A stretch of 64,000 bases of DNA from an uncultured bacterium. GTDB taxonomy: Bacteria > Bacillota > Clostridia > Oscillospirales > Oscillospiraceae. The stretch covers positions 1-64,000 of the forward strand of contig CANRXB010000007.1 in assembly GCA_947643715.1 (NCBI GenBank), in the 5' to 3' direction. The notes below the pieces were generated by a model. It did no database searches, was not told where the DNA came from, and worked only from the letters and a program-made list of their open reading frames with translations. Below are positions 1 to 9,847 of this stretch, one piece after another. The translations under genes were made by a program, and so were the position numbers. Numbering within the stretch: the stretch's first letter is position 1; the number at the start of each line of letters is the position of its first letter.

Positions 1-1
1 C

Positions 2-177
2 CGCCTGCTCTGGGCCCGCGCCAGGGCCGCCAATCTGGAGCGCCGCGGGGGAGGGTCGGTGGTCTGGGCGTACCGCAGGTTCAGCCCGCTGCCCTGTGTG
101 TTCGAGCTGTTCGCCGCCTGGATGCCCGGCTGGGCGTTCCGGCTGGCCATCGCCTGCGGGAAACTCGATCTGATATG
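2..177 (+). CDS. C-terminal fragment of a CDS truncated by the window edge (possible glycosyltransferase tail)
   Basis: Open frame from base 2 to TGA at 175-177 (…FELFAAWMPGWAFRLAIACGKLDLI*), 12 nt upstream of rfbD; family assignment is weak. Confidence 0.45.
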
Positions 178-188
178 AGGAGTCGCTT

Positions 189-1046
189 ATGAGGATATTG
201 GTCACCGGCGCCGGAGGCCAGCTCGGCTTCGACGTTTGCCGCGTCCTGGCCGATAGGGGGATGCAGTATCGGGGATCGCCCTCCCAGGCGCTGGACGTCA
301 CGGACCGGGTCGCCGTGTACGAGGAATTGACGGCATACCGTCCGGACGGAGTGATCAACTGCGCTGCCTATACGAAGGTGGATCGGGCGGAGGACGAGCC
401 GGAGGAATGCTGGGCGGTGAACGTGGACGGGGTCCGGAACCTGGCGGCGAGCTGCCGGGAGATCGGGGCGAAGCTGGTCCACCTCTCCACCGACTATGTG
501 TTCTCCGGCGATGGTGAGGGACCTTATGAGACGGAGGACGGCGGAGCACCCCGAAGCGTGTATGGGAAAAGCAAGCTGGCAGGAGAATTGGCGGCGCACA
601 GCCTGTTGCGGGAGTGTTTCGTCGTGCGCACCTCCTGGGCGTTCGGGAAAAGCGAGGCCAACTTCGTCAAGACCATGCTGAGGCTGGCGCAGGAGAGGAG
701 GGAGCTGGACGTGGTGTGCGACCAGATCGGCAGCCCCACCTATACGGCGGACCTGGCCCCGCTGCTGTGCGACATGATCGAGACGGAGCGGTATGGGACC
801 TATCACGCCACCAACGAGGGCGTTTGCTCCTGGGCGCAGTTCGCGCAGGAGATCTTCCGGCTGGCGGGCAAGGACGTCCGTGTCAACGCCGTGCCCACCA
901 GCCGGTATCCCACCAGGGCGGCGAGGCCGCTCAACTCCCGGATGAGCAAGGACAAGCTGGAGCGGATGGGCTTTTCCCGCCTGCCCACGTGGCAGGACGC
1001 TCTGGCGAGATATCTGACGGAAATAGAGGGAGCGCGATCGGTTTGA
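189..1046 (+). CDS. rfbD: dTDP-4-dehydrorhamnose reductase
   Basis: MRILVTGAGGQLGFDV Rossmann motif, STDYVFSGDGEGPYETEDGGAPRSVYGKSKLAGE, typical RfbD/RmlD. Confidence 0.93.
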   Translation: MRILVTGAGGQLGFDVCRVLADRGMQYRGSPSQALDVTDRVAVYEELTAYRPDGVINCAAYTKVDRAEDEPEECWAVNVDGVRNLAASCREIGAKLVHLSTDYVFSGDGEGPYETEDGGAPRSVYGKSKLAGELAAHSLLRECFVVRTSWAFGKSEANFVKTMLRLAQERRELDVVCDQIGSPTYTADLAPLLCDMIETERYGTYHATNEGVCSWAQFAQEIFRLAGKDVRVNAVPTSRYPTRAARPLNSRMSKDKLERMGFSRLPTWQDALARYLTEIEGARSV

Positions 1047-2497
1047 ACAGGAAAAAACTCCAGATGGGCTGTGCTGCGGCGTTGGCCGTATACCTCCTAT
1101 CGGCGGTCCTCTTCTATTGGATCGCGGGGGAACAGCTCCATTTTCGCGTGGAGGAGACCGCCGCAGTCACCCCGGCCCAGCCCATCGGGGAGCTGGTGCA
1201 GGGGATGGAGGTCCGCCAGCCCTTCACGGCGCAGTGCGACGAGGTGACGGGCGTCATGCTCCGCCTGTCCACGTATGGAAGGACGAACACCTGCCGTCTC
1301 ATAGTGAGCCTTTTGGACGGAGAGGGGAGCGTCTTGGCGCAGCAGATCCTCGCCGGAGAGGACATCGAGGACGGCGCCTTACAGAAGGTCTTTTTCGCCC
1401 AGCCCGTCCGTGTGGATCGTGGCAAGTGGTATGCGGTGGTGCTGGCCTCGCCGGACGGGACGCCGGGGAACGCCGTGACGGTCTGGCAGGGGAACACCAT
1501 ATCCGCCGCTCGGACAGAGATCCCGGTGGAGATCCCGGCGGGACAGGAGCTGCTGATCGACGGGGCGCCGCAATGGGGGATGCTGCATGTGACGGTACAG
1601 ACCCGCAGCCATATGCAGTTCGGGGCCTTCTATTGGTATTGGGCAGCGGGCGGCGGAGCGCTTCTGGCGTGTTACTGCGGATATCTGCTCTATGCGGTGG
1701 GGAAAGGGAAAGACGTCCTGATATTGCGTGTGATCTCCGCGTTCCGGCGATATGGCTATCTGATGCGCCAACTGATCGCCCGGGACTTCAAGACCAAGTA
1801 TAAACGCTCGGTGTTGGGCATCCTTTGGAGCTTCCTCAATCCGTTGCTGACCATGGCGGTGCAGTATGTGGTGTTCTCCACCATATTCAGATCGGACATC
1901 CCCAACTTCCCGCTCTATCTGCTGACGGGCATCGTGTGCTTCAACTTTTTCAGCGAAGCTTCCAGTATGGCGCTCCAGTCCATCGTGGGCAACGCGTCCC
2001 TGATCACGAAGGTATACGTCCCAAAGTATATCTATCCGGTGTCCCGGGTGCTGTCCTCCACGGTGAACCTGCTGCTGTCCCTGATCCCTCTGCTGGCGGT
2101 GATGCTGCTGACCGATACGCCGGTCCGGCCGGCCATCCTCCTGCTGCCCTTCGGGCTGGTGTGTCTGGTGGTCTTTTCCATCGGGGTCGGCTTCATCCTG
2201 TCCACGGCGATGGTGTTCTTCCGGGACACCCAGTTCTTATGGGGCGTAGTGTCGATGCTCTGGATGTACCTGACCCCGATCATCTATCCGGAGAGCATCA
2301 TCCCGGCGCAGTTCATGACGCTGTATAAATGCAACCCGCTCTATCACATCATCCGTTTCATCCGGATCGTGCTGATGGACGGCATCTCGCCGGAACCCAA
2401 GGCGTATGGGCTGTGCATGATTGCGAGCGTGGTGCCGTTTTTGATCGGCGCGGTGATATTCAAGAAGAACCAGGACAAATTCGTACTGAATCTGTGA
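1043..2497 (+). CDS. ABC-2 type polysaccharide export permease with N-terminal TM + extracytoplasmic domain
   Basis: Probable TTG start at 1043 overlapping the rfbD stop; C-terminal half LIARDFKTKYKRSVLGILWSFLNPLLTMAVQYVVFSTIF is a Wzm/TagG-type permease; ~200 aa extra N-terminus. Confidence 0.85.
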   Translation: MNRKKLQMGCAAALAVYLLSAVLFYWIAGEQLHFRVEETAAVTPAQPIGELVQGMEVRQPFTAQCDEVTGVMLRLSTYGRTNTCRLIVSLLDGEGSVLAQQILAGEDIEDGALQKVFFAQPVRVDRGKWYAVVLASPDGTPGNAVTVWQGNTISAARTEIPVEIPAGQELLIDGAPQWGMLHVTVQTRSHMQFGAFYWYWAAGGGALLACYCGYLLYAVGKGKDVLILRVISAFRRYGYLMRQLIARDFKTKYKRSVLGILWSFLNPLLTMAVQYVVFSTIFRSDIPNFPLYLLTGIVCFNFFSEASSMALQSIVGNASLITKVYVPKYIYPVSRVLSSTVNLLLSLIPLLAVMLLTDTPVRPAILLLPFGLVCLVVFSIGVGFILSTAMVFFRDTQFLWGVVSMLWMYLTPIIYPESIIPAQFMTLYKCNPLYHIIRFIRIVLMDGISPEPKAYGLCMIASVVPFLIGAVIFKKNQDKFVLNL

Positions 2498-2505
2498 GGT
2501 CGGGC

Positions 2506-3228
2506 ATGATCAAGGTTGAAAACGTATCGGTCTGCTATCGAATGAGCTTTGACCGGGTGAAGAGCATCAAAGAATACTTGGTGCAGAAGCTCCAGGGAAA
2601 GATCGGGTATGAGGAATTTTGGGCGTTGAAGGACGTTTCGTTCCAGGTGCGAAGGGGTGAGGTGCTGGGGATCGTGGGGCACAACGGGGCGGGGAAGTCC
2701 ACGCTGCTGAAGGTGATCTCCGGGATCCTGAAGCCCACGGGCGGGAGCGTCCAGGTGAAGGGGACGGTGGTGCCCATGCTGGAGCTGGGCAGCGGCTTCG
2801 ACTTCGACCTGACGGGCCGGGAGAACGTGTTCCTGAACGGGGCGATCCTGGGCTATTCCGAGCAGTTCCTGAAGGAAAAGTACCAGGAGATCGTGGACTT
2901 CTCCGAACTGGGCCAGTTCATCGACGTGCCGCTGCGCAACTACTCCTCCGGCATGGTGATGCGCCTGGCCTTCTCCATCGCGGCGATGGTGGATCCCGAC
3001 GTCCTGATCGTGGACGAGATCTTGGCGGTGGGCGACGCGCAGTTCCAAGAGAAGAGCAAGAAGCGGATGCTGGAGCTGATGAGCGGCGGCGCCACCGTCC
3101 TGTTCGTCTCCCACAGCATCGATCAGATCCGGGAGATGTGCGACCGGGTCTTGTGGCTGGAGCACGGAGAGATGAAGCGGATAGGCCGCACAGAGGAGGT
3201 ATGCTGTGCGTATGAACACAACAGATGA
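2506..3228 (+). CDS. Polysaccharide/teichoic acid ABC exporter ATP-binding protein (Wzt/TagH-type, no C-terminal glycan-binding domain)
   Basis: Walker A GHNGAGKST, signature NYSSGMVMRLAF, Walker B VLIVDEILAVGD; ends soon after the H-loop (240 aa). Confidence 0.92.
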   Translation: MIKVENVSVCYRMSFDRVKSIKEYLVQKLQGKIGYEEFWALKDVSFQVRRGEVLGIVGHNGAGKSTLLKVISGILKPTGGSVQVKGTVVPMLELGSGFDFDLTGRENVFLNGAILGYSEQFLKEKYQEIVDFSELGQFIDVPLRNYSSGMVMRLAFSIAAMVDPDVLIVDEILAVGDAQFQEKSKKRMLELMSGGATVLFVSHSIDQIREMCDRVLWLEHGEMKRIGRTEEVCCAYEHNR

Positions 3229-3241
3229 AGGAGGGACAGGG

Positions 3242-4093
3242 ATGAAGGTACTGGTGACCGGCGCCGGTGGATACATCGGCAGACATGTGGTGACGGCGCT
3301 GTGCGATATGGGCGCGGACGTGATCGCGGCGGATCTTCGCACAGATGGGATCGACGGCCGTGCTGCCGCAGTATCTTGCGATATCTTCAGCGGGAAGAAG
3401 GATCTGTATCAGGAGCTGGGCCGTCCGGACGCCTGCTTGCACATGGCGTGGCGGGACGGGTTCGTCCATGACTCCGACGCGCATATGGCGGACCTTTCCG
3501 GCCATTATGGATTCCTTCGGGACATGATCGACGGCGGACTGGGGCATCTGGCGGTGATGGGGACGATGCACGAGATCGGCTATTGGGAGGGCGCGATCGA
3601 TGAGCGCACGCCCTGCGACCCCAAGAGCATGTACGGGATCGCCAAGGACGCGCTGCGCCGCAGTATGTCCCTGCTGGCGGAGAAGCGGGGGATCTGCCTG
3701 CAATGGCTCCGGGCGTACTACATATATGGGGACGATCTGCGCAACCACTCCATCTTCACCAAGCTGTGCGAGGCGGAAAAGGCGGGCAAAAAGACCTTCC
3801 CCTTCACGTCGGGAAAGAACCTCTATGACTTCATCACGGTGGACGAGCTGGCCCGGCAGCTCGCAGCCTGCGTGATGCAGACCGAGACTGTGGGGATCGT
3901 CAACTGCTGCACCGGCCGGCCGGTGAGCCTGGCGGACAAGGTGGAGGCGTTCATCCGGGAGCATGGGTACGCCATCCGCCTGGAGTATGGCGCGTTCCCG
4001 GACCGGCCATATGATTCGCCCGGCGTCTGGGGGGACGCCTCCAAGATAAGAACGATCATGGATCGATCGAGAAGTGGGAGAGAGGACGCATGA
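3242..4093 (+). CDS. NAD-dependent epimerase/dehydratase
   Basis: MKVLVTGAGGYIGRHVV, YGIAKDALR (YxxxK), extended SDR family. Confidence 0.85.
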   Translation: MKVLVTGAGGYIGRHVVTALCDMGADVIAADLRTDGIDGRAAAVSCDIFSGKKDLYQELGRPDACLHMAWRDGFVHDSDAHMADLSGHYGFLRDMIDGGLGHLAVMGTMHEIGYWEGAIDERTPCDPKSMYGIAKDALRRSMSLLAEKRGICLQWLRAYYIYGDDLRNHSIFTKLCEAEKAGKKTFPFTSGKNLYDFITVDELARQLAACVMQTETVGIVNCCTGRPVSLADKVEAFIREHGYAIRLEYGAFPDRPYDSPGVWGDASKIRTIMDRSRSGREDA

Positions 4094-6003
4094 GATTGGA
4101 CGAGGGCAAAAAAGTCGAACGCTTGGCGATCTATTTCTTTTATGACGTGGATGGGATCGTGGACCGCTACGTCACCTCCATGTTGGAGGAGATGGAGCGC
4201 AATTGCAGCGAGCTGTTCGTGGTGTGCAACGGGAAGCTGGCTCCGGAGGGCCGGGAGACGTTCAAAAAGTTCACGCCTCACATCCTGGTGCGGGACAACG
4301 TGGGTTTCGATGTCTGGGCGTACAAAGAAGCCATGGAGCACTACGGCTGGGATGAGCTGGCGCGGTTCGACGAGGTGGTCATGATGAATTCCACCATCAT
4401 GGGTCCGCTGCGTCCGTTTTCCGAGATGTTCCAGGAGATGGACGGGCGGGATCTGGACTTTTGGGGGATCACGAAGCACCATGAGTGCCCGGTGGACCCC
4501 TTCCACAACATCTCCTACGGATACCTCCCGGAGCACATCCAATCTCATTTCATCGCCGTGCGCAGGTCGATGGTCTCCAGCCCTGAATTCCAGGACTATT
4601 GGGAGAGCCGCCCTGCGATCGCTTCCTATGACGAGGCGATCGGGCAGCATGAGGCGATCTTCACCAAGCGGTTCGAAGAGAAGGGATTCCGCTGGGAGAC
4701 CTATGTGGATACCTCCGATATGGAAGGGTTCGCCATCTACCCGCTCACGGCGGCTCCGGTGCGCTTGATCGACCGGTACCGCTGTCCGATCTTCAAGCGC
4801 AGGAGCTTTTTCCACGACTATCGCGACACCCTGACCACTTCCACCGGAGAGGCGGGCAGGGATCTGCTAGCCTATCTGGAGGAAAAGACGGATTATGACG
4901 TCAGCATGATTTGGGAGAACCTCTTGAGGACTTGCAACATGGCGGACATCAAGGCCAGTCTGAACCTGGAGTGGGTCCTGCCGGCCGGCGTCGCGGAGCG
5001 GCCGGATCGTCCGCGAAAGACCGCGCTGATCATCCATTCCTATTTCGAGGATCTGATCGACGATTGTTACGATCATGCGCTGTCCATGCCGGAGGGCAGC
5101 GACGTTTACATCACGACGAACACGAAGGAGAAGCAGGAAAAGATACAGGAGCGGTTCGCCGGCGGGCCCTGGGGCCGGCTCAAGGTCATGCAGATCGAGA
5201 ACAGGGGCCGGGACGTCAGTTCGCTGCTGGTCGCGGCGGCGCCTTATCTGGCGGGATATGACTATGTCTGCTTCATGCACGACAAAAAGGTGGGGCAGTT
5301 GGCCTATGGGGCCATAGGCCACGCCTTCTCGGAGCGGTGCTTCCGGAACCTTCTCGGCTCAAAGGAGCTGGTGCAGAACATCCTCTCCCTGTTCGACCGG
5401 CAGCCGCATCTGGGGATCTTATGCCCGCCCACCCCCAACCATTCGGACTATTATGGAGGGCTCGGCTGCGAGTGGGGGCCCAACTTCGACAACACCGAAA
5501 AGCTGATGGAACGGCTGGGGATATCCTGCCCGATGAGCCGGGACAAGGAGCCTGTGGCCCCGCTGGGGACGATGTTCTGGTTCCGCCCTGCGGCGCTGGA
5601 GAAGCTCACCTCCTTTGGATGGAGGTATGAGGATTTCCCCAAGGAGCCCAATGCGGTGGACGGCACCTTCCTGCACGCGGTGGAGCGCGTCTATCCGTTC
5701 GTGGCCCAGGCCGCGGGGTACTTCAGCGCGTGGGTCGTGTCGGACGATTATGCGCGCACGGAGCTGACCAACCTGACCTACATGCTGCGGGGCATCAACA
5801 CCAGGGCGGTGCAACTGTTCGGCTATAAAGATTACACGGGCCTGGTGCTGACGATGGACTATCTCATCGTTTCACCGAAGGGGCAGGTGGTAGACAAAAA
5901 GATCCGCTGGAAGCGAAAGCTCAAGGAAAAGATACCGGGACCCATTTGGGCCGTCATGAAGAAGGTCTACCATTTCTTCGGCGGGAAACGATGGGTCGGG
6001 TGA
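4090..6003 (+). CDS. Rhamnan synthesis F family protein (RgpF-like), two-module form
   Basis: YFFYDVDGIVDRYV…VVCNGKL…NVGFDVWAYKEAM…VMMNSTIMGPLRPFSEMF; second half carries YVCFMHDKK…GTMFWFRPAAL. Confidence 0.85.
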   Translation: MRLDEGKKVERLAIYFFYDVDGIVDRYVTSMLEEMERNCSELFVVCNGKLAPEGRETFKKFTPHILVRDNVGFDVWAYKEAMEHYGWDELARFDEVVMMNSTIMGPLRPFSEMFQEMDGRDLDFWGITKHHECPVDPFHNISYGYLPEHIQSHFIAVRRSMVSSPEFQDYWESRPAIASYDEAIGQHEAIFTKRFEEKGFRWETYVDTSDMEGFAIYPLTAAPVRLIDRYRCPIFKRRSFFHDYRDTLTTSTGEAGRDLLAYLEEKTDYDVSMIWENLLRTCNMADIKASLNLEWVLPAGVAERPDRPRKTALIIHSYFEDLIDDCYDHALSMPEGSDVYITTNTKEKQEKIQERFAGGPWGRLKVMQIENRGRDVSSLLVAAAPYLAGYDYVCFMHDKKVGQLAYGAIGHAFSERCFRNLLGSKELVQNILSLFDRQPHLGILCPPTPNHSDYYGGLGCEWGPNFDNTEKLMERLGISCPMSRDKEPVAPLGTMFWFRPAALEKLTSFGWRYEDFPKEPNAVDGTFLHAVERVYPFVAQAAGYFSAWVVSDDYARTELTNLTYMLRGINTRAVQLFGYKDYTGLVLTMDYLIVSPKGQVVDKKIRWKRKLKEKIPGPIWAVMKKVYHFFGGKRWVG

Positions 6004-6021
6004 CAGGAGCCGGGAGGGAAT

Positions 6022-7428
6022 ATGGTATTTTCATCGACGATCTTTCTGTTTTTCTTTCTGCCGGCGGTCCTTTTGGGCTATTATCTGATCCGCGCGGAGC
6101 TGCGCAACGCGTTCCTCCTGGTGATGAGCCTGCTGTTCTACGCAGTGGGAGAGCCCAGGTTCGTCTTTGTGATGATGGCGTCCATCGCCGCGAACTATCT
6201 GCTGGGACTGTGCATCTGGCGGGCACGGGACGCCGGGCTGTGGGTGAGGCGCGCGCTGTTGATAGCGACGATGGCGGTGGACCTTGGGATCTTGTTCTAC
6301 TACAAATATTATGATTTCACCATCGCGAACATCGACCGCCTCACCGGCGCGGGACTGCCCCTGCGCCACATCGCGCTGCCGATCGGGATCTCCTTCTTCA
6401 CCTTCCAGGGGATGAGCTATGTGCTGGACGTATACATGGGCAAGAGCGAGGTGCAGAAGGATCCCCTGAACGTGGCGCTCTACGTCGCGCTTTTCCCGCA
6501 GTTGATCGCCGGGCCTATCGTGCGATACAGCGACGTCGCCCGGGAGATCATGTCCAGGAAAGAGACCTTGGACGATTTCGCGTCCGGTGTCCAGCGGTTC
6601 GCGGTGGGCCTGGTGAAAAAGGTCATCCTGTCCAATCAGTTCGCCCTGCTGGCGGACCAAGCGTTTGGGACCGCTCCGGAGTCGTTGGGGGCGGGGCTGG
6701 CCTGGCTGGGCGCGATGGCGTACACGTTTCAGATCTATTTCGATTTTTCCGGATATTCGGATATGGCGATCGGTCTGGGACGCATGTTCGGCTTCCATTT
6801 CCAGGAGAATTTCGACTATCCGTATACGTCGGACAGCGTGACGGTGTTCTGGCGGAAGTGGCACATCTCGCTGTCTAGCTGGTTCCGGGACTATGTCTAT
6901 ATCCCCATGGGCGGCAACCGCCGGGGGAACGTATATCTGCATCTGCTGGCGGTGTTCTTCCTGACGGGCCTCTGGCATGGCGCATCCTGGAACTTCGTGG
7001 TCTGGGGACTTTGGCACGGGGCCTTCCTGATCGGGGAGAGGCTTTTGAGAGGCCGTAGTACTACGGCCTCACTGCCTTTGGCAGTGAGATGGATCTACAC
7101 GATGCTGGTGGTCGTGGTGGGCTGGGTGTTCTTCCGGGCGGCGGACCTGAGCGCGGCGCTGGAGTATCTCAAGTGCATGGCAGGCGCGTCGGGGGCCGGG
7201 GGGACGGAGGCGCTGTACGCCATCCAAGACTACGGCGTGACCTTCGCGGTGGGCGCGGTGGCGATGCTGCCGCTGGCAAAAGGATACCGCCGTTCCTGCG
7301 GCAGAAACGAGGCTTTGTCGAACGTGTCGAGGTTCCTGGAGCCGTTGGCCTGCGGGGCGCTGCTGCTGGTGGGGATCGCATATACGGTCTCGTCCACGTA
7401 CGACCCGTTCATCTATTTCAATTTCTGA
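6022..7428 (+). CDS. MBOAT family O-acyltransferase (AlgI/DltB-like)
   Basis: MVFSSTIFLFFFLPAVLLGYYLI, WRKWHISLSSWFRDYVYIPMGGNRRG, FLTGLWHGASWNFVVWGLWHG. Confidence 0.95.
   Translation: MVFSSTIFLFFFLPAVLLGYYLIRAELRNAFLLVMSLLFYAVGEPRFVFVMMASIAANYLLGLCIWRARDAGLWVRRALLIATMAVDLGILFYYKYYDFTIANIDRLTGAGLPLRHIALPIGISFFTFQGMSYVLDVYMGKSEVQKDPLNVALYVALFPQLIAGPIVRYSDVAREIMSRKETLDDFASGVQRFAVGLVKKVILSNQFALLADQAFGTAPESLGAGLAWLGAMAYTFQIYFDFSGYSDMAIGLGRMFGFHFQENFDYPYTSDSVTVFWRKWHISLSSWFRDYVYIPMGGNRRGNVYLHLLAVFFLTGLWHGASWNFVVWGLWHGAFLIGERLLRGRSTTASLPLAVRWIYTMLVVVVGWVFFRAADLSAALEYLKCMAGASGAGGTEALYAIQDYGVTFAVGAVAMLPLAKGYRRSCGRNEALSNVSRFLEPLACGALLLVGIAYTVSSTYDPFIYFNF
7049..7088. repeat. 22-bp palindrome overlapping a 9-bp-stem hairpin, inside the MBOAT CDS
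   Basis: GAGGCCGTAGTACTACGGCCTC (7049-7070) and CTCACTGCC-TTT-GGCAGTGAG (7068-7088). Confidence 0.9.
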
Positions 7429-7434
7429 TGTGGT

Positions 7435-8910
7435 ATGGGTGCTATGAAAAAAATATCTGATCCAAAAACATGGACGGCCCTCGTGTTCGTCGCGATGATC
7501 GCTCTGCCCATCCTATCCATCCGGTGGACCGGCGGAGAATACTCCCAGGCAGAAAAACGTTTCCTGGCCGGGTGGCCGGCGCTCTTTTCTCAGGACGGCA
7601 CGCTGGCTGCCGAGGCGGGCAGCTCGTTCAAGAGCTGGTTCGAGGACCATATCGGCTTTCGCGAGAAGCTGGTGGCCCTCCACGCTCAGGTCCGGTCCGG
7701 GCTGTTCCGGCTGTCCCCGTCCGACAGGGTCCACATCGGGAAGGACGGCTGGTATTACTATACCCTGGACGAGAACCTGGAGATATCCACAGGGAGATAT
7801 ACGCTCACACAGGAGACGCTGGAACAGATCCTCTCCCGGCATCTGGCGGTCCGGGACAAGCTGGCGGGCATGGGCATCGACTACGTGATCCTCCTGCCCA
7901 CGAGCAAGGTGAGCATCTATCCGGAATACATGCGCTATGGGGACGGACAGATACGGGAGACCCCGGTGGATATCGTGGCGGACTATCTGGAGGAACGCTC
8001 CGACCTGAAGGTCGTCCGCCTGAAGGAAGCGCTGCTGGAGGAAAAGAAGGACCGGCAGGTATATTTCAAGACCGACACGCACTGGACGCAGGAGGGGGCA
8101 TACGCAGCCTATCGCGAGATCGTCCGCAGGATGCAGGAGTGGGGCCTGTGCGAGACGGGGCCGATCGACGTCGCCTTCGCCGATACGACGTTCACAGGGG
8201 AGCTCGGCGCCATGATGGGACTGGAGCTGCCGGCGGAGCCTGCCAAGGAGATCGTGTTCCCGCGTAAGGATGCGGTGCTGGATCCTCCCACCCAGCGCAG
8301 CGCCCGGTTTTCCCAGGCGGTGGCCGCGGCGGGGGTCCACGATCCCTGCCGCCACTTCGAGAACGGCGCGGCGCAGGGGCCCAGTGTGCTGATGTTCGGG
8401 GACTCCATGTTCGGCGGATGGAACGCGACGGACCTGCTGGCGGAGCATTTCCCGGAATTCTCCTACGTTTGGAGCACGGACATCGACGGAGGCATCCTGG
8501 AGGCCATGGAGCCTGACGTCGTGATCTATGAGCTGACGGAGCGTTATTGGAACGTGTTCCCCAGCAAGAACCGGGGGTTCATCCAAACGGCCCTGGACGG
8601 CCATCAGGCCGAGGTGGTCTCGTATGAGTGGGAAGGAGAGACGCTGCGCGTGACCGTGCGCAACAGCAGCGCCTGGGCCTGGAGCGGCATGGATTGGATC
8701 CGCCTCGGGGTGTTCAAGGACGGGATGGATACCGGGCTGCGTGCGGACATGCCGGGGAGCGAGGTAGTGGATCCGGGGGAGGAGATCGTGTTCACAATCG
8801 ACCTGGAAGATGGGGCGACATCGTCTGGTGTCAAGGTGGAGGTCCAGATGCTCCAGGAGGGGATCTGCTATTTCGGGCAGAGAGTGCAGGTCGCCGGTGC
8901 GCCGGGGTGA
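7435..8910 (+). CDS. DHHW/AlgX-like protein, putative surface polysaccharide O-acetylation partner (start may be 7444)
   Basis: FKSWFEDHIGFREKLVALHAQVR, FKTDTHWTQEGAYAAYREI (DTHW), LMFGDSMFGGWN; follows MBOAT. Confidence 0.8.
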   Translation: MGAMKKISDPKTWTALVFVAMIALPILSIRWTGGEYSQAEKRFLAGWPALFSQDGTLAAEAGSSFKSWFEDHIGFREKLVALHAQVRSGLFRLSPSDRVHIGKDGWYYYTLDENLEISTGRYTLTQETLEQILSRHLAVRDKLAGMGIDYVILLPTSKVSIYPEYMRYGDGQIRETPVDIVADYLEERSDLKVVRLKEALLEEKKDRQVYFKTDTHWTQEGAYAAYREIVRRMQEWGLCETGPIDVAFADTTFTGELGAMMGLELPAEPAKEIVFPRKDAVLDPPTQRSARFSQAVAAAGVHDPCRHFENGAAQGPSVLMFGDSMFGGWNATDLLAEHFPEFSYVWSTDIDGGILEAMEPDVVIYELTERYWNVFPSKNRGFIQTALDGHQAEVVSYEWEGETLRVTVRNSSAWAWSGMDWIRLGVFKDGMDTGLRADMPGSEVVDPGEEIVFTIDLEDGATSSGVKVEVQMLQEGICYFGQRVQVAGAPG

Positions 8911-8960
8911 ACGCAGGCCCATCCGCTGGAGACGATAAAGATGGTTCGGAGGGGAGACAT

Positions 8961-9845
8961 ATGGAACGGCTGCTGATCTATTTCGTTTATGACAAAGACG
9001 GCACGATCGACGATTACATCCTTTTCGCGCTCGAGAAGCTGAGGCCATTCGTGGAAAAGCTCCTGGTGGTCGCCAACGGCAAGGTGTGCGAGAAGGGACA
9101 GAGGGATCTGGCGCGGTGGGCGGATGAGGTCACGATCAGGCCGAACACGGGCTTCGACGTGTGGGCGTACAAGACCGGAATCGAGTCGGTCGGCTGGGAT
9201 CGGCTGGAGGACTATGACGAGCTGATCCTGATGAACCACACGATCATGGGGCCTGTCTACGATCTGGAGGACATGTTCCGGGCGATGGAGTCGCGGGATC
9301 TGGACTTTTGGGGCATCACGAAATGCTTCGAGGAGAACGACCCGGCGGCGGTCGCCATGTGGAAGAACCCATACGGCTATATCCCGGAACATATACAGTC
9401 CAGTTTTTGCGCGTTCCGCAAGCGTTTGTTCAGTTCCGATGCGTTCCATGCGCTGTGGGACGGTATGCCGATGATCCAGTCCTATCATGAGTCCGGCGGG
9501 ACCTATGAGCAGGTCATCACCAAGAAGTTCGCCGACCTGGGTTATCGGTGGGACTGCTATACGGATCACAGCGGCCTGGATCCCAAGCACTATGGCTGCT
9601 GTCCGCTGATCACAGCGCCTTTGGTGATGGTCAGGGACTTGAAGTCGCCGTTCTTCAAAAGACGCTCCTTCTTCACATCGAAGCTCGAGTTCCCGTCCGC
9701 AGTGCCGTTCGTCCGCGACTTTTGGGATTTCCTGCGTGATGAGACGGAGTATGACACGGGTATGGTGATGAAGAACATGATCCGCTGCTGCAATCAGCGG
9801 GATATCGTCGAGTCCCTGCTGTTGTTCCATGTGATAGATGTCTAA
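8961..9845 (+). CDS. RgpF-like protein, N-module only
   Basis: YFVYDKDGTIDDYIL…VVANGKVC…NTGFDVWAYKTGIE…LILMNHTIMGPVYDLEDMF; ATG 8961; ends after the first module. Confidence 0.8.
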   Translation: MERLLIYFVYDKDGTIDDYILFALEKLRPFVEKLLVVANGKVCEKGQRDLARWADEVTIRPNTGFDVWAYKTGIESVGWDRLEDYDELILMNHTIMGPVYDLEDMFRAMESRDLDFWGITKCFEENDPAAVAMWKNPYGYIPEHIQSSFCAFRKRLFSSDAFHALWDGMPMIQSYHESGGTYEQVITKKFADLGYRWDCYTDHSGLDPKHYGCCPLITAPLVMVRDLKSPFFKRRSFFTSKLEFPSAVPFVRDFWDFLRDETEYDTGMVMKNMIRCCNQRDIVESLLLFHVIDV

Positions 9846-9847
9846 AA

